The notes below the pieces were generated by a model. That model saw only the letters and a list, made by a program, of their open reading frames with translations. It made no database searches and was not told the origin of the DNA. This document shows positions 25,707-35,294 of a stretch of 64,000 nucleotides of DNA, piece after piece. A program made the position numbers and the translations under genes. Origin of the DNA: CALXQW01 sp031553045 (GTDB lineage Bacteria; Verrucomicrobiota; Verrucomicrobiia; Opitutales; Intestinicryptomonadaceae); the NCBI GenBank assembly GCA_031553045.1, contig JAVBLZ010000001.1, forward strand, positions 259,743-323,742. Direction: 5' to 3'. The first letter of the stretch is position 1, and each line of letters begins with the position of its first letter.

Positions 25707-26174
25707 ATGCAAAAAAAATATAAGGCAAAATGTGATTGGTGGATTTTTGTGCTGTTATTTTTTTCGCCGCCTTTGATTATTCTTGCAGAGCCAAGCGGCT
25801 CGACGGCAACTTATGTTTTGATTGCTGCAGCGATTTTTATTTATCTTTTATTTTTTTCAATACTGCTGCCCTTATCTTATATATTTGAAGAAGATTTCTT
25901 GCTTATAAAAGCTGGTTTCTTCCTGCGGGTAAAAATTCCGTATGCGGACATTTTGAGTGTGTCGCAAATGAAAATGTCCTTCTTTGACAAAGCCCCTGTA
26001 ACCTCTCTTGATTGCGTAAAAATTAAACTGCCAATGGCAAAGTATGAATCAAAAATTTTCATACTCGCTACACATGCCTGGGGAAGCCCCTACGACTACG
26101 CCTTAGTTTGCCCTAAAAATAAAATGGAATTTATTGTGGAGCTTGAAGAACGCATAAGCCGCCTGCCCTCTTAA
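25707..26174 (+). CDS. Small two-helix membrane protein with PH-like domain, function unknown
   Basis: The frame is open from 25629. The ATG at 25707 is preferred because the upstream part is compositionally odd and the hydrophobic region begins just after it. The product has 155 residues: two transmembrane helices (WIFVLLFFSPPLIILAE and YVLIAAAIFIYLLFFSILLPL), then about 90 residues that look like a bacterial PH-type beta sandwich (LLIKAGFFLRVKIPYADILSVSQM). It ends in a helix, MEFIVELEERISRLP. It is alone on the plus strand, divergent from the sugar transferase and convergent with the GH9 gene, whose stop codon abuts its own. The similar layout of the product at 56155-56862 is noted there. 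Confidence 0.7.
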   Translation: MQKKYKAKCDWWIFVLLFFSPPLIILAEPSGSTATYVLIAAAIFIYLLFFSILLPLSYIFEEDFLLIKAGFFLRVKIPYADILSVSQMKMSFFDKAPVTSLDCVKIKLPMAKYESKIFILATHAWGSPYDYALVCPKNKMEFIVELEERISRLPS

Positions 26175-28988
26175 TTAAGGCAGAGGCGTAAAGCCCGGCA
26201 ATTTCGTGATATCTTCTGCGGGTTTTCTATCTTTTATTTTTTCAGAAGGCTTCCAGTTTGGGCTCATCAGCCAGCCCGTAAGGCAAATTGCGGGAGATAT
26301 TGTTTCTGAAACGGTGTACTCGCTGGTGGGCACAGAGAACGCTTCGTCATTGGGGTATCTGCGCCATACGGGCCAAACGTTGCTGACCTTTTTTAAGACT
26401 TCATATCTATCGCCCGCAACGTCGCCTAAAATAGATTTGGGCAGAAGCATGACAGGCGCCGGCGTAAAGCCTCTGTCGGGGATATGTTCATAAATTATCC
26501 CCTGACCCATTTCTATCAAATCTTTACGCATCATAAATGTGTATCTGTATGGCGTGATGCCCAAGATGTATTCTTCGATACCGTCGGCGTAAGAAGGCAA
26601 ATCCAAAAACTTAACAGGATACACATTGCCCAAGCCGGATGTCATAGTTGTACCCATTGGGTTTGCACCGTTGTGCCAGTCGTTGCACAAATATGCGGCG
26701 TCGAGAAATTTTTTGTTACTGGTGATAAAAAATGCGTTCATGAAAAATTTTGCAATCCGCAAGGGATGCGCATTTCCCCATGCCATGTGCGTAACATAAT
26801 TGTGGCTTGGCGGATACCACGGCGTCCTGTATGAATAGGCTGTGTCAAGATATGCAAGGCGTTCTTCCGCAACCCTCACCATGCGCTCTGTCAAGAATAC
26901 GTAAGGTTTTTGAAGTTCCGCACATTCTCCGCCCATGATTAAAAATTCTGAAAAATAAAGAGGATTTATGCGCCAAGTGGTTTCTTGAATGTTTCTATTT
27001 ATTTTATCGTTAAAAGAGACGCATTTATCCAGATACTTTTTATTTTTTGTCAAAAGCCAAAGATTGAACGCCGCTTTAAACGTGTATTCTTGAGGGGCTT
27101 CAGGTTCTTCTTTGTATTTTACTTTTTTATTCTCATAAACTTTTGCGCCGCCCACAGTATTTTTTTGGAATGGGTAAAGATATTCTTCTTGGAATCTGTT
27201 TACGGGATTAATAGCCCAATCATAGGCTTTTAAAGCGCTTTCAAGATATTTTTTTGCATCCATCTCCGCACCCGCTTGCCTAAGCGCAAGAGAAAGCATT
27301 GAAGCATAAGCCGCATACTGCATCGTACTTTCCATAGTAGATGCCGACAAAAAATATGGCTGCGCATCCGTTGAGGGATTGTTGTTTTTTGGGTGAGAGC
27401 TTGCCTCTATCCAACCCGGAACCGCACCCGATTTTGCCTGAGCTTTAAGCCAGACTTCCATACCCCAGACGGCTTCGTCGATAATATCGGGTATGCCATT
27501 GCCAGACTCAGGTATGTTGAGTTGGGCGTCGGAAAAATTTGCGGGCGCAAAAAAGTATGCCGCAAGCAGATCATTGACCACGTCGTAATGGTACGGTCTT
27601 CTGTCGTAGTCGGCGGCGTCATGCCAGCCGCCGTGCAGATTGCTTGGCTTGTCCGTCTTCATAGTGCCTATGAGGGCGAATGTGTTTAAGTCAAACTCTA
27701 TTGGCGTTCCGTCTTCGTAAAAGAAACCATAGTCTCTTTTAATTCTTTGCATTTTTGGCTTGCCGTTTTCATCAACCTGATTGCCGTCTCTTGCAGCCCT
27801 GCCCGCCTTGAAGTGATTGTTGTTGGGCGGAAAATTTGCGATGTAAGTTGTCATGTGGCATTCGCCCATGGTCCAGTTTGTGAAAGGCTTTGCTTTGGCT
27901 ATGCCGCAGCGTTTGTGGTACAAACCTTTTGCGTGGATATAGAATGCCTCCGCAACAGTGTCCCCTGAAATCCTGAATGTGTCCGACCTGCCGACCGTCG
28001 GTATATAAACATAGTATGTGCCCTTTTTTGAAAATGCGCTAAAATCCGCCTCGTAAGTTTGTTCGCCGACAAACCAGTAACCCTTGTCGGCAAATTGGCA
28101 ATCTTGCCTGAAATTCAATTTGCCCGAAAATACATTTTTATGATTTTCATCTCTCAAGAAAAATTCCGCATCTTTAAGCCTTGTTAAATCAAGCGGCCCT
28201 AAAGCGCCAAGCCAAGACCCCACGTAAGCGTACTTGCGGCCAGCTTCCGGAGAGTAACCCAACTGGTTTATTTTTATAGCCCTGCTTAAATTTTGTTCTT
28301 TAGAGTATCGGAATTTGACCTCTTGCGGCAAATCAAACTTCAGCGTATATTCCTGACCGTCTTCAAGCGGAGCTTTGAGTTTGATAAATGTGTAGTGCAC
28401 ATTTTCCCCGCTAACAGTAGAACGCAACTTGCCATCGGAAACATCTTTCACAAAAAACTGCCCCTGTGGCTGCAACCAATAATCAATCTGGGCAATCTCA
28501 ACGCCGTCGGAAATTTGGTAAAGCGCAAATTCTTTGAAGGCGTTTGAAATTGTCGGCACATATTTTAATATGATATTTGCAAGCGCAATATTGTAAGAGA
28601 TGTTCACTGTCCACTCTGGCAAGACGTTTGAAGCCGAGTGCATTCTTTTAAGCATTGCAGTACATTCATCTTCAAAGCGCTCATGCAAAAATTTGCTGTA
28701 AGTGCCCACAAGGCATATAGTGCTTTGGTCTATGATTTCCACGCGCAAATCCCCAACTATGGGTGTGGAGATTGTAGAGCTTACCTTCATTGAAAGCGGA
28801 TTGCCGCCTATCCCTGAAGTTATGCCCACGACACTTTGCTTTATGCCTCCCAAAAAAGAAGTCTCTTGTTTGGAATCTCCCTTTGAATTTGCGCCGGAGT
28901 CTGCAATTACAAAGAAATAAGCGGCAATGCCAAAAATCAAAATGGCAAATACAGACAGGATTTTTTTAACAATTTTCATTTCCGCCAC
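26175..28988 (-). CDS. Glycoside hydrolase family 9 (endoglucanase-type), membrane-anchored or secreted
   Basis: This 937-residue enzyme probably cleaves beta-glucan or related polymers outside the cytoplasm. An N-terminal hydrophobic signal/anchor (ILSVFAILIFGIAAYFFVIA) is followed by a non-catalytic region of about 200 residues. Next is the Ig-like CelD_N domain (INQLGYSPEAGRKYAYVG, to about 350), then the (alpha/alpha)6 GH9 domain. Its nucleophile-base block is GGWHDAADYDRRPYHYDVV, where most relatives have GGWYDAGDH. The likely acid Glu lies in EYTVSETISPAICLTGW close to the C-terminus. NMAYCHGANPMGTTMTSGLG-type sugar-site text is present (NDWHNGANPMGTTMTSGLG). The GTG at 28988 is given as the start; the ATG at 28979 is equally possible. 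It begins 5 bp after the giant kinase stop, which hints that sensing and enzyme are linked. Confidence 0.88.
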   Translation of the reverse strand: MAEMKIVKKILSVFAILIFGIAAYFFVIADSGANSKGDSKQETSFLGGIKQSVVGITSGIGGNPLSMKVSSTISTPIVGDLRVEIIDQSTICLVGTYSKFLHERFEDECTAMLKRMHSASNVLPEWTVNISYNIALANIILKYVPTISNAFKEFALYQISDGVEIAQIDYWLQPQGQFFVKDVSDGKLRSTVSGENVHYTFIKLKAPLEDGQEYTLKFDLPQEVKFRYSKEQNLSRAIKINQLGYSPEAGRKYAYVGSWLGALGPLDLTRLKDAEFFLRDENHKNVFSGKLNFRQDCQFADKGYWFVGEQTYEADFSAFSKKGTYYVYIPTVGRSDTFRISGDTVAEAFYIHAKGLYHKRCGIAKAKPFTNWTMGECHMTTYIANFPPNNNHFKAGRAARDGNQVDENGKPKMQRIKRDYGFFYEDGTPIEFDLNTFALIGTMKTDKPSNLHGGWHDAADYDRRPYHYDVVNDLLAAYFFAPANFSDAQLNIPESGNGIPDIIDEAVWGMEVWLKAQAKSGAVPGWIEASSHPKNNNPSTDAQPYFLSASTMESTMQYAAYASMLSLALRQAGAEMDAKKYLESALKAYDWAINPVNRFQEEYLYPFQKNTVGGAKVYENKKVKYKEEPEAPQEYTFKAAFNLWLLTKNKKYLDKCVSFNDKINRNIQETTWRINPLYFSEFLIMGGECAELQKPYVFLTERMVRVAEERLAYLDTAYSYRTPWYPPSHNYVTHMAWGNAHPLRIAKFFMNAFFITSNKKFLDAAYLCNDWHNGANPMGTTMTSGLGNVYPVKFLDLPSYADGIEEYILGITPYRYTFMMRKDLIEMGQGIIYEHIPDRGFTPAPVMLLPKSILGDVAGDRYEVLKKVSNVWPVWRRYPNDEAFSVPTSEYTVSETISPAICLTGWLMSPNWKPSEKIKDRKPAEDITKLPGFTPLP

Positions 28989-28993
28989 AAAAG

Positions 28994-31900
28994 TTACTTC
29001 TTAGATTTTGAGGATTTTGAACTCCTTGTAAGGCTTTCAAAAAGATTCTCAACTTTTTCTATGGTGATTGGTTTGATTAAAACACCGTGGAAGTTTTTCA
29101 TGTCAAAATTCTGCTTAGCCTCGGCATCTGCGGTAACAGCGACTATGGGAACTTGCGGCATGATTTCATGAATCATTTTTGCAAATTCTTCGCCGTTCAT
29201 TTCAGGCATCCACATATCTGTCATGATAAGGTCTGGACGCTCTCCATTTTTGGCAAGTTCAAATGCCTCCGAAGTCATTGTCATATACTTGCTGTTGGCG
29301 TTGAATTTTTTGAGCATCATAGACAGAACTTTGCAATTAAGCTCCACATCGTCAACAACCCAAATATTCATGCCCGCAACTGCGGACAGAGTTTTTTCTT
29401 CCAGCTTTTTGTCTTTAACCACCTTGTTGCGGCGGGTGAGGATTTTGGGGAATTGTATTGTGAACGTACTGCCAATGCCAACCTCGCTCTCAAGCAAAAT
29501 TTCTCCGCCAAGTTTTTCGACAAGCCTTGAAACTATCGCCAACCCAAGCCCAGTACCCTCAGAAGCAGAGCCAATCTTGTTCAACCTAGATTGCACAAAC
29601 GGGTTAAATATCTGGTCAAAGTCATCCTTATGTATGCCCCTGCCCGAGTCTTTTACAATTAAACGCACTATGGAAAATTCTTCTTCAAATGTGGATTCAT
29701 CCTCATTTTTTACGACCTCAAGCGTTACAACCACGCCGCCTTTTGAAGTGAACTTGATTGCGTTGCCCACCAAGTTTAACAACATCTGACGCAAGTTAGA
29801 CTCACTATGGTAAATTTCCACCGAACTTTCCGGAAGCTTGAATTCCAAAGTCAAACCCTTCTTTTGCGCAAGAGCGTCGAATATGCGTTTCATATCCAAG
29901 AATAAAGTGTTTGTGTTTATCCACTCATACACGACGCTGAGCTTGTCGGCTTCAATCTTGGAGATTTCAAGCACGTCATTTATGATAGACAAAAGCGCAC
30001 TGCCCGCCGTATTGATTGAGCGCACATTCTCCATGCAACTTTGTTCAGACTTTATTGTGTCGTCGAGAAGCAGAAGTTCACTCAGCCCCAATACCGCATT
30101 CAAAGGCGTACGGATTTCATGGCTCATAGTTGCAAGGAACATGCTCTTTGCCTTGTTTGAAGATTCTGCGGCAACCCTTGCGTTTTCAATCTCCTCACGC
30201 GCCTTGGTCTGTATTGTTGTGTCTATCAGAGTTTCAACGATATTCTTAATTTCGCCATTTTCATCCAGAATAGGTATTGCGGTTGCAATAAATGTTTTAT
30301 CAGGGAAACAGTCTTCACGCCTGTAAACCTGCTTTGTACGCAACACCTGCGCTATTGGACAATGCCCCGGCCTTACAGGAGAGTTGCATATTGTAGTGCA
30401 ACAGGGCCCCGACATAATTTCAGTCCTTGTCTTGCCCCAAAATTCCGCACTTGCATTATTGATGTTAATCATATTGCCCTTGCCGTCAAAAAACTGCACA
30501 GGGATGTTGATGTTGTCTAAGATTATGGATTTTTCTTCCTCACTCTTTTTAAGCAACTCTATACTGTGGCGGCGTATCAAAGCCAAACCTATACTGTTTG
30601 ACACAGTAATCATGAAAGCTTCTTCCTCAGATGTGAAAATCTTTTCTACATTAAACGCCTGAGATATTGCGCCCCAAAGTTCATTGCCATTCCATACGCC
30701 CGATATGATGATAGATTGAATATTCTTACCGCCGAATGCCAGTTTGTGCGCATGGTCTAAAACGGTGCTTGGAAAGTCTGAAAGCATTACGCATTTGCGC
30801 ATTCTGAGAACTTCTATCCAGTCGCCTCTTGTTTTGAAAGAGCTGTAAATTTCGGAATTTGGGTCTTCAACAGCGTGTTTGCTCCAAGTTCTGCTCAGCG
30901 CAATTTTCTTGCAGTTGTCTGAAAATTTAAACATACAGCAGGAATCTGCATCAACACTGTTGCCGAGTTTTTCAAGTACGCTTGCAACTATGCTGCTTAA
31001 ATCACCCTCCGCCATAAGCATACCCAAGCATTCATTGAGGATGGTTTCCCTGTTTGCGTAGCTTTGTATTTCCGTCAAAAGCTTTGCCCTTGAAGCTTCT
31101 GCCTCATAAATTTGAGTGAGGTCAACAGCTATGCCAAGCAAGTATGGATGCCCCTCTCCAACATCCATAGACATTTTCCAAATTTTATTTATGACCCTCT
31201 TGCCAGATTTTGATTTCATGTACTCAATCCTCTCAATAGGTCTGTTTGAGAGCATTGCGGTTTCATCGGACATTCTGAAACTTTCAATATTATCTTTAAA
31301 GAAATCTATCTTGGTGTTGTCTGCGCCAATGACATTGTCGGCGGACATACCGGTTAAATCTTCCATATATTTATTCCACAACACGTAAGAATAATTGTCC
31401 TGCGGATTTTTACAGAATATGCCTGCGGGCACATTTTCCAACACGCATTCAAAGAGCTTTGTTTTGCGGGTAAGCTCAAACTCCAACTTCTTGCGGCCGC
31501 CAATATCTATACATATGCAGAGTATGAGCTGCCTTGAATCTTCAGAGACAACGCCGACTTTTGAAGTGTGAACATAATGCACCTCTCCATCCTTTGTGGG
31601 TATTGTTTCTTCGACAGTGAACATCTTGCCCGAACGTATCACGTCATAGTCAGCCGATACATACGAGTTTGCCGTATCCTTATCAAACACGTCATAGTCG
31701 TTCTTGCCTATAAGCTCAGCCTTAGACATACCCATCAGCTTGCAATAGTGATTGTTTACCACTATATATTTGCCGCCGTTGGAATGGTCTTTGATGAATA
31801 TTGCGCAAGGCAGATTGTCGAGCAATGTTTCAAGCAAACGTGCGCTATCCAAAGACTGTTTTTCAGTTGCAACAAGCTCTGTAATGTTTTGGCACACGCC

Positions 31901-34102
31901 GTAGTAAGTGTAGCTATCAGTCTCTGCAGATTTGTGCTTCACAACCGCTATGTTGAAAAATTGCCCAGAATAAATGGGAGAAGCCACCCTGAAATTTACG
32001 GAATCTATCTGACCATTGCGCAGACGGACCAAGTCTCTAGCATAGCGCCTAAAATCTTGGGTATTTAGCAAGTATTCCGGATTCATCGCCTTTGCGTCAA
32101 CGCCTATGCCAAGAGAATTTGGAATGTCTATTGATATGGTTTTAAAATCGGAATCTAGCTGGAAGTAGCCAATCTTTGAGAAGTTGGCCAAAGTTTTCAT
32201 GAGAATATTTGAAGACTTCACCACAAGCATCTGCTGGCGCTCCTCGGTGATGTCTCTTGCCACTATGACAGCGCCAACAATTTCACAAATATTGTCATGA
32301 ATGGGCGATATTGAGATGGACACAGGTATGCGAACCCCGTTTTTAAATACAAACTGCGCATACTCAGACGCTTTAAGAGGTTTGTCTTTCCTGATAACGT
32401 CGATAATAGGCAGGCTCTTGTCGCCCAAACCCGAAAAGTTTTCAACAGAGAAAAAGTCTGAACAATATTTGTCTGTAATTTCTTGAGGCGTTTTGCCCAG
32501 CATCTGCAGGGCGCTGTCGCTGCACATGGTAAGTTTGCCGCTTGCGTCAACGGTAAACACACAGTCCGTAATTGCCTTAAGAGTGCCTTCTAAACGCGTG
32601 GTAAGTTCAGCCTCTTTTTGCATTGCCAAGTGAAGGTCGGTAACGTCTCTTGAAACCAACAGCATGCACTCTTTATCAAAATATTCGCTGGGCAAATAAG
32701 AAAGCCTTGCTATGCGTTTTTTAGAGTCTTCATCTTCATATAAAACTTCACAAACGTTTCTGCTTTCAAAAATTTTCTCCGCATTTTCCTTGTATATCCT
32801 GCGGATTTCAAGAGGCATAGAGTCAATGTCGGCGGCAAAATTTTTGTAATCTCTTATAGAGTCCGTTTCTTTAGTTCTTGCAAACAAGACTTTGCCGCGC
32901 TTATCGACAACAACAACCTTCATTGGTATAGACTCAAACACGCCTTTTAAAAGCATGCTGCGCCTGCGCAAGTGAAATATTATTGTTAGAGACAAAAATA
33001 AAATCACCAAAGATGCAGCCCAAACAATCACATGATAAATGTTTAAACCAAACCAATCCTTCAAGCCATTTGCATATATTGTGTCTGAAGGAAGTTTGGA
33101 TAAATCCGCCTTTAGCGCCTTAAGTTCCAAATAATTTACCTTGTGGAAAACTCTTTGATGTTCAAAGGGGATTTCATTCAAAGGCATATTTGTGGGCGCC
33201 AATACTATGGCAAGCTCCGCAATTTGTTTTGCATAATCTTCGGCAATCACCATTGCCCCGCCAAACACAACGCCGCTTTGAAACGCAAAGTCGTCAGTTG
33301 AAAATAAAGGTATTTTGCCTATCTGAGAAATCACCGCCAAAGACTCACCCCGTTTTGCGTGGTCAATTCTTCTTGAAAATTCAGGCATTCCAAGCAATAT
33401 TATGGAGTCGTTTTTATTTTCCCGAATCACCTGCAATATATTCATGATAGGCGTTTTGTGGGAATCTAAAAACACAACTTGTTTTGACGACATCTCCTGA
33501 ATTTTGCCCAGTTTTGATTTCAACAATTCTTGATACGTTCCATCAATGTCGCCGTAAGTTATCACAAAAATTTTTGACACAGACGGAAAGCAGTCCATAG
33601 CAATTTTTGCCGTCTCAATAAAATTCTTTTTTTCTATTATGCCTGTTACGTTTGGCAAAGACACCAAAGATGCAACATCTTGCTGCATCACAGAAGACGC
33701 CAGTATGCGGGGCGCATAACCCAAAGATTCCGCAGATGCGGAAAGCATTTTTGCAATTTTATCGTTACCCGCAATAATAAGGTCGCACTTACCAAATTTA
33801 TTTAGCTTCTCTATAACATCGCTGCGCTGTTCCGATGTTTCAACATCAACACTGAAAACCTGACAACTGTTTGCCCCAAAATGGGCGGAAATTTCTTCAG
33901 AAGCCTTGCTTAAGACCCTGTCATACCAAACACTGCCTTCGTTATACGGGCACAAAATGGCAACCTTAACCTTGCCTACTTCTTTAATATCGGCGTGTAT
34001 TGAGCCAAAATATATACATACGCCAAATAGTAAAAAGCAAGATACAATCAGCTTGAAACGTTTTCTGGCAAAAAATTTAATTCTTGAAATTAGCCTAAAC
34101 AT
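28994..34102 (-). CDS. Giant hybrid sensor histidine kinase with substrate-binding-protein-like sensor
   Basis: The 1702-residue membrane protein reads, in order, as follows. A signal anchor spans about 17-37. A periplasmic domain at about 45-345 resembles the ABC_sub_bind/TrpX-type binding fold (VKVAILCPYNEGSVWYDRVL, CDLIIAGNDKIAKML, VFGGAMVIAEDYAKQIAELA). A second transmembrane helix lies at about 355-378. Several PAS domains with PAC tails follow, then a GAF-like domain near 1030-1180 and a further PAS with a Cys-rich stretch (GPCCTTICNSPVRPGHCPIA). HisKA has FLATMSHEIRTPLNAVLG and the phospho-acceptor His1328. HATPase has NAIKFTSKGG, DSGRGIHKDDFDQIFNPF and GTGLGLAIVSRLVEKLGG. A C-terminal receiver has Asp1629 in LIMTDMWMPEMNGEEF. 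It lies directly upstream of GH9. The output partner is not in the window. Confidence 0.9.
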   Translation of the reverse strand: MFRLISRIKFFARKRFKLIVSCFLLFGVCIYFGSIHADIKEVGKVKVAILCPYNEGSVWYDRVLSKASEEISAHFGANSCQVFSVDVETSEQRSDVIEKLNKFGKCDLIIAGNDKIAKMLSASAESLGYAPRILASSVMQQDVASLVSLPNVTGIIEKKNFIETAKIAMDCFPSVSKIFVITYGDIDGTYQELLKSKLGKIQEMSSKQVVFLDSHKTPIMNILQVIRENKNDSIILLGMPEFSRRIDHAKRGESLAVISQIGKIPLFSTDDFAFQSGVVFGGAMVIAEDYAKQIAELAIVLAPTNMPLNEIPFEHQRVFHKVNYLELKALKADLSKLPSDTIYANGLKDWFGLNIYHVIVWAASLVILFLSLTIIFHLRRRSMLLKGVFESIPMKVVVVDKRGKVLFARTKETDSIRDYKNFAADIDSMPLEIRRIYKENAEKIFESRNVCEVLYEDEDSKKRIARLSYLPSEYFDKECMLLVSRDVTDLHLAMQKEAELTTRLEGTLKAITDCVFTVDASGKLTMCSDSALQMLGKTPQEITDKYCSDFFSVENFSGLGDKSLPIIDVIRKDKPLKASEYAQFVFKNGVRIPVSISISPIHDNICEIVGAVIVARDITEERQQMLVVKSSNILMKTLANFSKIGYFQLDSDFKTISIDIPNSLGIGVDAKAMNPEYLLNTQDFRRYARDLVRLRNGQIDSVNFRVASPIYSGQFFNIAVVKHKSAETDSYTYYGVCQNITELVATEKQSLDSARLLETLLDNLPCAIFIKDHSNGGKYIVVNNHYCKLMGMSKAELIGKNDYDVFDKDTANSYVSADYDVIRSGKMFTVEETIPTKDGEVHYVHTSKVGVVSEDSRQLILCICIDIGGRKKLEFELTRKTKLFECVLENVPAGIFCKNPQDNYSYVLWNKYMEDLTGMSADNVIGADNTKIDFFKDNIESFRMSDETAMLSNRPIERIEYMKSKSGKRVINKIWKMSMDVGEGHPYLLGIAVDLTQIYEAEASRAKLLTEIQSYANRETILNECLGMLMAEGDLSSIVASVLEKLGNSVDADSCCMFKFSDNCKKIALSRTWSKHAVEDPNSEIYSSFKTRGDWIEVLRMRKCVMLSDFPSTVLDHAHKLAFGGKNIQSIIISGVWNGNELWGAISQAFNVEKIFTSEEEAFMITVSNSIGLALIRRHSIELLKKSEEEKSIILDNINIPVQFFDGKGNMININNASAEFWGKTRTEIMSGPCCTTICNSPVRPGHCPIAQVLRTKQVYRREDCFPDKTFIATAIPILDENGEIKNIVETLIDTTIQTKAREEIENARVAAESSNKAKSMFLATMSHEIRTPLNAVLGLSELLLLDDTIKSEQSCMENVRSINTAGSALLSIINDVLEISKIEADKLSVVYEWINTNTLFLDMKRIFDALAQKKGLTLEFKLPESSVEIYHSESNLRQMLLNLVGNAIKFTSKGGVVVTLEVVKNEDESTFEEEFSIVRLIVKDSGRGIHKDDFDQIFNPFVQSRLNKIGSASEGTGLGLAIVSRLVEKLGGEILLESEVGIGSTFTIQFPKILTRRNKVVKDKKLEEKTLSAVAGMNIWVVDDVELNCKVLSMMLKKFNANSKYMTMTSEAFELAKNGERPDLIMTDMWMPEMNGEEFAKMIHEIMPQVPIVAVTADAEAKQNFDMKNFHGVLIKPITIEKVENLFESLTRSSKSSKSKK

Positions 34103-34295
34103 AAAAGTTATAAGAACTTAAAAAAAATAATAATAAAAATATCTGGGCAAAATGTTATCTTTGCCTTTATTTTCCGCAAGCATAATCACACAATTAAGGT
34201 AAAATAATGCCCAAAATTTATTGAAATGTTATTCGCCCGCAGACCTTGTAAAACACTAAAAAAAATTTGAATGGGAAAATACGGGTGAGCCGGAT

Positions 34296-35294
34296 TTACT
34301 TTTTAATTTTCAACATTCTGAAAAATTTAAACCACGGAAAAACCCTGCAACGCACACCAAGCTTATGGGGAAATTTCATCGCCATTTTAAAATTGGATTC
34401 ATCACCCTCTTTTGTGGAGTCAAAAATCGTCCTCACCAAAGTGCTATAATTTGCGATTTGCCCCTTCAAGACTTCTATTGTGGCAAGCCTTACGTCTTCA
34501 TGATTGAAATTTTCATCTATCATGCCTCTTACCGCCTTTGCAACATCATCCGCCGTCGGCTCGTCGCTTTGAATTATATGCGTATATTTTTCAGAGACGG
34601 AAAATTGCCTACCGCCCAAAGATTTGGTTGAGACTATGGGCAAGCCAGAAAGCCCATACTCCGCACAAGAAAACATAGCCCCTTCCGCCGCAGAAAGACA
34701 AAGCCCCACCTTTGCCATGTTCATATATTTATAGACAAAAATGCCCCTGACTTTGCGTATCCAAGCGCAATTTTTGGGTCTGGAATCCAAAATATTTTTT
34801 GCATACTGCGCCTCATTTTCCTTGTAGTCCCCAATCATCAATAAACTGGGCACTTTCATGGCAAGCTCATATCTTTTGAAAGGCGTTATTCTGGCAAGAT
34901 ATATTGCGTCAAACTTGCGCTCGCAATTTAAGACCTTGTATCTGGAAGGATGCAAAAAGGCGTTGTGGCTGCATATTGCGCCCTTCTGACCTATCTTGGC
35001 GTAATTATCCAACTCCGTCTGAGAGCTGCACAAAAAATAAATGTTTATATCAGAAAATTCTTTTTTGATTTTTTCTATATTTTCCTGCGCATAGCGCATA
35101 CGCTCCTGAGTTTCATACTCAAAGCCGAACTGAAAAAGCACATGTATGCTTTTGTGTTTTGCGGCGTTTTGCGCAAACCAAATTTTAAAGCCCTCAATGC
35201 GCCTGATAAAGTCCTCAAAAAAACAGACAAAAATAAACGGTTTCCGAGAGATTATTGTCGCCGGCAGATAATCATAAAAAGTTAAGAATTTCAT
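34296..35294 (-). CDS. Glycosyltransferase, GT4/GT-B-like
   Basis: The protein has 332 residues with a GT-B C-terminal look: FDAIYLARITPFKRYELAMK (donor-site Lys/Arg region), MAKVGLCLSAAEGAMFSCAEYGLSGLPIVSTKSLGG (nucleotide-sugar Glu region) and EPTADDVAKAVRGMIDE. The N-terminal acceptor half is short and unusual (MKFLTFYDYLPATIISRKPF). No transmembrane segment is found, and the C-terminus is basic (FFRMLKIKK), as in peripheral membrane enzymes. It overlaps the pyruvyltransferase-like gene by 4 bp (35291-35294), so both probably modify one surface polysaccharide. The sugar and linkage cannot be told. Confidence 0.8.
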   Translation of the reverse strand: MKFLTFYDYLPATIISRKPFIFVCFFEDFIRRIEGFKIWFAQNAAKHKSIHVLFQFGFEYETQERMRYAQENIEKIKKEFSDINIYFLCSSQTELDNYAKIGQKGAICSHNAFLHPSRYKVLNCERKFDAIYLARITPFKRYELAMKVPSLLMIGDYKENEAQYAKNILDSRPKNCAWIRKVRGIFVYKYMNMAKVGLCLSAAEGAMFSCAEYGLSGLPIVSTKSLGGRQFSVSEKYTHIIQSDEPTADDVAKAVRGMIDENFNHEDVRLATIEVLKGQIANYSTLVRTIFDSTKEGDESNFKMAMKFPHKLGVRCRVFPWFKFFRMLKIKK

